A DNA stretch of 64,000 nucleotides from JAZKHE01 sp040385525 (GTDB lineage Bacteria; Bacteroidota; Bacteroidia; UBA4408): the NCBI GenBank assembly GCA_040385525.1, contig JAZKHE010000006.1:186001-250000 (forward strand), written 5' to 3'. The position numbers and the translations under genes were made by a program. The notes under the pieces are model-generated. The model was not told where the DNA came from, searched no databases, and saw only the letters and a program-made list of their open reading frames with translations. This document shows, one piece after another, positions 59,649-64,000 of the stretch; position 1 is the stretch's first letter; each line of letters starts with the position of its first letter.

Positions 59649-59680
59649 AAAAAGCGTAGTTTTTAACTACGCTTACTATT
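59647..59680. terminator. Terminator between convergent genes
   Basis: AAGCGTAGT, loop, ACTACGCTT, with an upstream A run. The stem is identical to that at 27772-27803. Confidence 0.75.
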
Positions 59681-59699
59681 TTAAACACCTTTTTGCTTT

Positions 59700-60656
59700 T
59701 TAATTAGAAGGAATTTCTGAAGGAGTCGATTTTTTGTAAACGCCATCAATACCAATGTTTTTAAAAACAGCATTGTATTTTCCATCAAACTTACTCACTT
59801 CTGTACCACCGTTTTCATCAATAGAAATTTGTGTTGGCACCCATTTATTATTCACTCTCTTTGCTTGCATCGAAATAAATAATAAAGGTTTTTTTACAGT
59901 TGATGGCGTGTCAGAATCTTTCATCGTCATACCATCTTCTACTTGCTCAAAATCTGCATAACAAAGTGCATCACAATCAAAATACCATACCAATTCGTTA
60001 GCAGAAATCGCATTATCAACTTTAGTTTTTGAAGGTGTTATTGAATTTATTTTAAATACATTTTTTAAACCTACAACAGAACTTTCTTCAGTACCATTTT
60101 TTAATGTAAATTTTTCGTCTGCGGTTCCAATAGTATATTCTCTTAAAGCTTCTAAAATAGCAGTTTCTTTTTGCTGGTCGCTAATTACTAAACCACGAAT
60201 AAAAGGGTATGTAATTTGAATCAAATCAAGCTCCCAATTATTTGTTAAGGCATCGTTTTTTAATCGTGAATAGCTTACTTTAACATTAATATCATAATAA
60301 ATTCCGTCTGCTCCTTTTGGTGTCGTAATTGTTACTACTGTGTAGCACTCGTCTTCTGGAATTGTTTTCATGTTAACAAACAATTCTTTTGCTCTATCGC
60401 TCGATTTAGAAATAAACATTTTATCGCTTGGTATTTGCACATCTCTTTTATCACCAGAATAAGCAATGGCAGTAACTTTAAGTTGCGAAAAATCTTTAAC
60501 ACCATACTCTGTTGTTAAAACTGAATTTGGTTTTAGTAAATACGAGTTTTTAACCTGTAAAACTGCGTTTTCTCCAGTAGGAAATGCAGGCGTTTGTGCA
60601 TTAGCTGAAGAAATTAGAGTTACTAATCCAACAAAAAATAATGTTATTTTTTTCAT
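59700..60656 (-). CDS. Secreted hypothetical protein
   Basis: A 318-residue protein with a signal peptide (LISSANAQ). The mature part is beta-rich (LKVTAIAYSGDKRDVQIPSD, YYDINVKVSYSRLKND) with a middle helical segment and the C-terminal KFDGKYNAVFKNIGIDGVYK. Two close cysteines occur in YFDCDALCYADFE. No known domain. It is monocistronic and convergent with the spermidine synthase-like gene. Confidence 0.6.
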   Translation of the reverse strand: MKKITLFFVGLVTLISSANAQTPAFPTGENAVLQVKNSYLLKPNSVLTTEYGVKDFSQLKVTAIAYSGDKRDVQIPSDKMFISKSSDRAKELFVNMKTIPEDECYTVVTITTPKGADGIYYDINVKVSYSRLKNDALTNNWELDLIQITYPFIRGLVISDQQKETAILEALREYTIGTADEKFTLKNGTEESSVVGLKNVFKINSITPSKTKVDNAISANELVWYFDCDALCYADFEQVEDGMTMKDSDTPSTVKKPLLFISMQAKRVNNKWVPTQISIDENGGTEVSKFDGKYNAVFKNIGIDGVYKKSTPSEIPSN

Positions 60657-60805
60657 AAATGAAGTGTTTGTTTATTCAAACTTAAAACATAATTTTTAAG
60701 TAAAAAAATACAAACAATAATTTAACAAATTGTTTTAAAAAAAATTGAGTAATTTAGTTAAGACAAAACAAAAATAATTATCCCTTGTCAACGCATATTT
60801 CTAAA

Positions 60806-62155
60806 TTAAAAACTAATTTGGTACTGCATTACAATCATACCGCGACGGGCTGATTTGGTTTCTACAATATCTCCATTTGTGTTGGTGTTAAACACTGGTC
60901 GGCTTTGATAATCTAAAGAAATTTTAGAATTGTTTCCGCTTTGCAACCAATTAATTCCAATATTATAAACTAAAACAGGATCAGCTAATTTTTCGTAATT
61001 AGCATACGAACCTGCCAAATAAGGTTGTAAAGTACCTTGCGATTTTAGTAAATCTTTTTTACATAAATAAGCCGCTTGTGTATATAAAACATTCCCTGTT
61101 CCTATTAACGGAAATGCATTTCCTGTTCCATTAAAACTTGCACCAGTGCCAACACCGTTAGCTGTATTCATAGCTCCTGCATTACGCAAATAATTTGGTC
61201 CAAAATTATAATTCAAATAAGAAGCATAAGCGGTAATGGCAGTCTGTTTTTCTTTGTTTAGTGGGGCGTCATAAAAAACATCTACACCAATTTGAGTTTG
61301 ACTAACTTTAATTGTATCACTTGTTGTGTTTCTATACCACATAGCCTCTTTTTGGTTAAGAAAGCCCGCTCCTATATTCAACACTCGCTTTTTCCCTAAA
61401 TAAGAGCCAATCATATAAGGCAATAAATTACTTTCCTTATCTAAAAACTGCCACATTGCATAACCTTGGTACTGAAGTTTTGGAGCTTTAGTAGAATAAT
61501 ATGCAGTATTAACTTGTGTAGCAGGCAAAGTTGCAACTGGTGATAAAGCTGTTTGCACTGGAAAAGGATTTGAAGCTGAAAAACGATAATCGAATCCACT
61601 CACTTTTCCTTTGGCATACACTCCTAGTTTTCGCACAAATTGATCGGTAACATCGTTTGTAGTTTCTTGTATAACAGGTAAATCCAACGCCATTATTGTT
61701 CCAACACTCGACGAAGAATAACGCGAAGTTCCATTCCACGCACTTAGTCCAGCACCTAATGTAAAATAATTTTTGTACACATTATACTCAGTTGTTGCAT
61801 CATGAAAAAAGATGGGTGTTTTACGTGCAGAAATGTAATTAAAACTATTAATACCAATTTGCGTGTAAACAAAAACTTTGGGATTTAATTGCGCCATTAC
61901 TTGGTAGCGAACTCTACGCAAACCTACATCAAATGTGTTTTTTTGGCGAGTCCCAAAAACAGTAGAGCCAGGATTATTGCTATTGTAACGCAACCAAATT
62001 TGAGCTAAACCAGTTGCTTTTACATAGCTACTACTATCAGAGTTTAAATAGATTTTTAAACCTTCTTTATATTTTGAAGTGCTTTGAGCATTAAGTTGTG
62101 TGTTCATAACTAATAAAGTACACAACAAACTAATTTTATTTATTATTGTTTTCAT
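60806..62155 (-). CDS. Outer-membrane porin of the Bacteroidota phosphate-porin-like type
   Basis: A 449-residue protein with a signal peptide (MNTQLNAQ) and a 16- or 18-strand barrel-like sequence of alternating aromatic strands (ATGLAQIWLRYNSN, VGLRRVRYQVMAQL, VYTQIGINSFNYI, YAMWQFLDKESNLLPYMIGS) that ends in an aromatic strand, VMQYQISF. Such porins take up small solutes. It precedes nothing on its strand but follows the SulP transporter by 60 bases, suggesting a linked uptake route for an anion across both membranes. Confidence 0.82.
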   Translation of the reverse strand: MKTIINKISLLCTLLVMNTQLNAQSTSKYKEGLKIYLNSDSSSYVKATGLAQIWLRYNSNNPGSTVFGTRQKNTFDVGLRRVRYQVMAQLNPKVFVYTQIGINSFNYISARKTPIFFHDATTEYNVYKNYFTLGAGLSAWNGTSRYSSSSVGTIMALDLPVIQETTNDVTDQFVRKLGVYAKGKVSGFDYRFSASNPFPVQTALSPVATLPATQVNTAYYSTKAPKLQYQGYAMWQFLDKESNLLPYMIGSYLGKKRVLNIGAGFLNQKEAMWYRNTTSDTIKVSQTQIGVDVFYDAPLNKEKQTAITAYASYLNYNFGPNYLRNAGAMNTANGVGTGASFNGTGNAFPLIGTGNVLYTQAAYLCKKDLLKSQGTLQPYLAGSYANYEKLADPVLVYNIGINWLQSGNNSKISLDYQSRPVFNTNTNGDIVETKSARRGMIVMQYQISF

Positions 62156-62215
62156 AGTGCAAATTTTAAAATGAAACGAATAACATTCTAATTCAATTTA
62201 AGCAAACAAGGGTTA

Positions 62216-63850
62216 TTATGCAAAAACATTACTTTGTCTTGTTTCTTGCTTTAAAATTCTAGTACTTGTTGGCGCATTAGAAAGTTGCCTATGATTCTCA
62301 AAACCTTTAACTTCCATAACTCCTCCTGCTCTATGATAATTTTCTGTAATATCATTTAAAGCTACAATAGTTGTATGGTCTACAATTAGAGTTGCAGAAA
62401 CATCAATTATAACTTTTTTTGATACTGGTAATTTCATTAGTTTATTTTTTAATGGAATTAAATTAGTAAAAACACTTGCGCCATTAATTTTCACTATAAT
62501 TAATTCTTCATTTGTTTCTATATTAACATTAGATTTAAACATGTTTTTGAGTCCAGCTCCATTAAGTAAATGAATTATCATTTTTATAAGTACACCAAAT
62601 GCAACGCCAAGCAATAAATCTGTGGCAAGGGTAATTATAATTGTAGAAACAAAAATTATAAATTGTTCTTTACCAACATGCCACATATGTAAAAATTCTC
62701 GAGGGTGAGCTAATCTAAAACCAACAAAGGTTAGCATTGCAGCCAAAGCAGCATTTGGAATCATTTCAATTAATGGAACAGCAACAAGTACGGCAATTAA
62801 TAATAATATACCATGAAAAAAATTAGCCCATCTTGTTTTTGCACCATACCCAACATTTGCCGAACTACGCGCTACTTCTGAAATCATTGGTAAACCACCA
62901 AATAATGATGACACAACGTTACCAATTCCTACTGCATACAAATCTTTATTAAAATTAGAAATTCGTTTGTAAGGATCCATTCCATCAATTGCTTTCGCCG
63001 TTAATAAAGATTCTATACTTCCTATTAATGCAAACAGAACAACATATTCAATAAAGCCAAATGTGTGAGAAGTTATACCAGAAAAATCGACTTTAATAAT
63101 TTGATTTTTAAAGGCTTCAAAAATATTGCCAACTTTTACCAAAGCAAAATTTTGAATAGCACCTTCAGTTTTAATGTGTAAAGCAATACCTAATGGAACA
63201 GCAACAATTAAAACAACTAATGGAGCAGGAATTTTTCTGATAAATTTATTTTTTATCAAACTAAAAATGCCCATAATACTTAAGCATGCTAATCCAATTT
63301 CTGTTATGTGTGCATTTTCGTGCATAATACTTGATGGTATCATTGCTATTAATTCCAATGGTTCTTTTCCCTTCAATTCAGCAGGGTTGATTCCTAACAA
63401 GCCATGAATTTGTTTTGACATAATTATGATACCAATAGCAGCCAACATTCCGTGAATAGCAGCACTCGGGAAAAAATCGCTTAATTTTCCAAGCTTCAAT
63501 AATCCAAATGCAACCTGAACAATTCCTGCTACTAAAATTGCTCCTAAAGCAATATGCCAACCCATTTCTCCGCCACCAAACTCTGTTACTGCTCCGCTAC
63601 AAATAACAATTAGGCCTGCAGCTGGTCCTTTTATTGTTAATCTTGAGCCTGCAAAAAAACTCACAACTACACCACCAATTATAGCAGTTACTAAACCAAA
63701 AATAGCAGGAAAATCACTGGCTTTAGCTATACCTAAACTTAAAGGCAATGCTAATAAAAACACTAGAAAACCAGCTGTTGCATCTTTTGAAAAATTTTCT
63801 TTTAAACCTGCAATTCCATCTACAGGTATATATGATTTTGATTTTGACAT
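62216..63850 (-). CDS. SulP family inorganic anion transporter with STAS domain
   Basis: A 544-residue inner-membrane transporter. The SulP core (1-430) has GFLVFLLALPLSLGIAKASD, VVSFFAGSRLTIKGPAAGLI, AIHGMLAAIGIIIMSKQ and GGLPMISEVARSSANVGYGA. A C-terminal STAS-like domain follows (about 445-544, KINGASVFTNLIPLKNKLMK and VIIDVSATLIVDHTTIVAL). The Bacteroidota members are close to BicA-type bicarbonate or sulfate carriers; the substrate is unproven. The porin gene downstream is probably cotranscribed. Confidence 0.92.
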   Translation of the reverse strand: MSKSKSYIPVDGIAGLKENFSKDATAGFLVFLLALPLSLGIAKASDFPAIFGLVTAIIGGVVVSFFAGSRLTIKGPAAGLIVICSGAVTEFGGGEMGWHIALGAILVAGIVQVAFGLLKLGKLSDFFPSAAIHGMLAAIGIIIMSKQIHGLLGINPAELKGKEPLELIAMIPSSIMHENAHITEIGLACLSIMGIFSLIKNKFIRKIPAPLVVLIVAVPLGIALHIKTEGAIQNFALVKVGNIFEAFKNQIIKVDFSGITSHTFGFIEYVVLFALIGSIESLLTAKAIDGMDPYKRISNFNKDLYAVGIGNVVSSLFGGLPMISEVARSSANVGYGAKTRWANFFHGILLLIAVLVAVPLIEMIPNAALAAMLTFVGFRLAHPREFLHMWHVGKEQFIIFVSTIIITLATDLLLGVAFGVLIKMIIHLLNGAGLKNMFKSNVNIETNEELIIVKINGASVFTNLIPLKNKLMKLPVSKKVIIDVSATLIVDHTTIVALNDITENYHRAGGVMEVKGFENHRQLSNAPTSTRILKQETRQSNVFA

Positions 63851-64000
63851 GATTTTAATTTTTAAATAGTTAATTAATTTGTTTTAATTTTTTTCAAACT
63901 ATTTAAGAATCAAATACGGTAATTTTTTATTTTAATATAAATTGGTAAACAACTTACTTTATAAGTATTTAAAGCCCGTTTATTTGTTTTAAAATCAGCT

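Overview
This window comes from a low-GC member of the Bacteroidota, most likely the Flavobacteriales. The evidence is type IX secretion (T9SS) sorting domains, a PorP/SprF-like barrel beside a type B sorted adhesin, tandem DUF1573 proteins, an Spt-like oxoamine synthase, a class 2 PyrD, and promoters of the Bacteroidota type (TAnnTTTG, sometimes with TTG 17-23 bases upstream). Species cannot be named from the sequence alone. Most of the window is an ordinary core chromosome; there is no rRNA operon, prophage, transposase or CRISPR array.

Layout. 1-4.7 kb: small secreted T9SS proteins, a RecQ helicase, an AAA_28 P-loop protein, a frameshifted membrane-protein gene and a hypothetical protein. 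4.8-11.5 kb: gyrA with a TPR gene, then clpC. 11.5-13.9 kb: a lipoprotein esterase, a PIN-domain toxin/antitoxin-like pair and an outer-membrane barrel. 13.9-22.2 kb: the cluster bamD-rpoZ-coaBC-porD-(gap)-recN, with an AP2-domain DNA-binding gene and fabI. A TIR-domain gene and a small membrane protein, in the opposite orientation, sit in the porD/recN gap. 22.4-29.2 kb: Spt-like synthase, a frameshifted ZIP transporter and several lineage-specific secreted proteins. 29.2-42.8 kb: valS, DUF1573 pair, aminotransferase, ppa/hutH/hisS operon, response regulator, rnz, STAS protein, pyrR-pyrB. 42.9-45.1 kb: tRNA-Ser, tRNA-Pro and tRNA-Arg, a GIY-YIG nuclease gene and rearranged tRNA-Arg copies, then miaE and smpB. 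45.1-54.8 kb: PP2C phosphatase, acyltransferase-like membrane protein, PorP/SprF plus T9SS type B adhesin, TMTC-like TPR protein, HMG-CoA lyase and pyrD. 54.9-58.1 kb: accessory block of an HNH nuclease, a TonB-domain lipoprotein, a STAS/SEC14-like protein and a DUF3592 protein. 58.4-63.9 kb: 2H phosphoesterase, spermidine-synthase-like protein, secreted protein, porin and SulP anion transporter.

Two accessory patterns stand out. First, around the tRNA-Arg(TCT) gene three extra partial copies exist in which exactly one cloverleaf arm has been replaced by a TCCCGATT-NN-AATCGGGA hairpin: the anticodon arm in two tandem 85-bp units, and the T arm in a distal copy that also carries the duplicated 5' end of the adjacent GIY-YIG gene. 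Second, the TIR gene, the HNH gene and the TonB-domain lipoprotein gene look like single-gene cassettes. Each has a T-rich TNNTAAC box 6-10 bases after the stop codon and/or a CAAAACGT or GTTAGYAMCAATTT box just before the start. The space between two such genes is an imperfect palindrome resembling an integron attC site, but no integrase is present here. Three genes show probable single-base frameshifts or a missing start, which may be assembly errors or decay.
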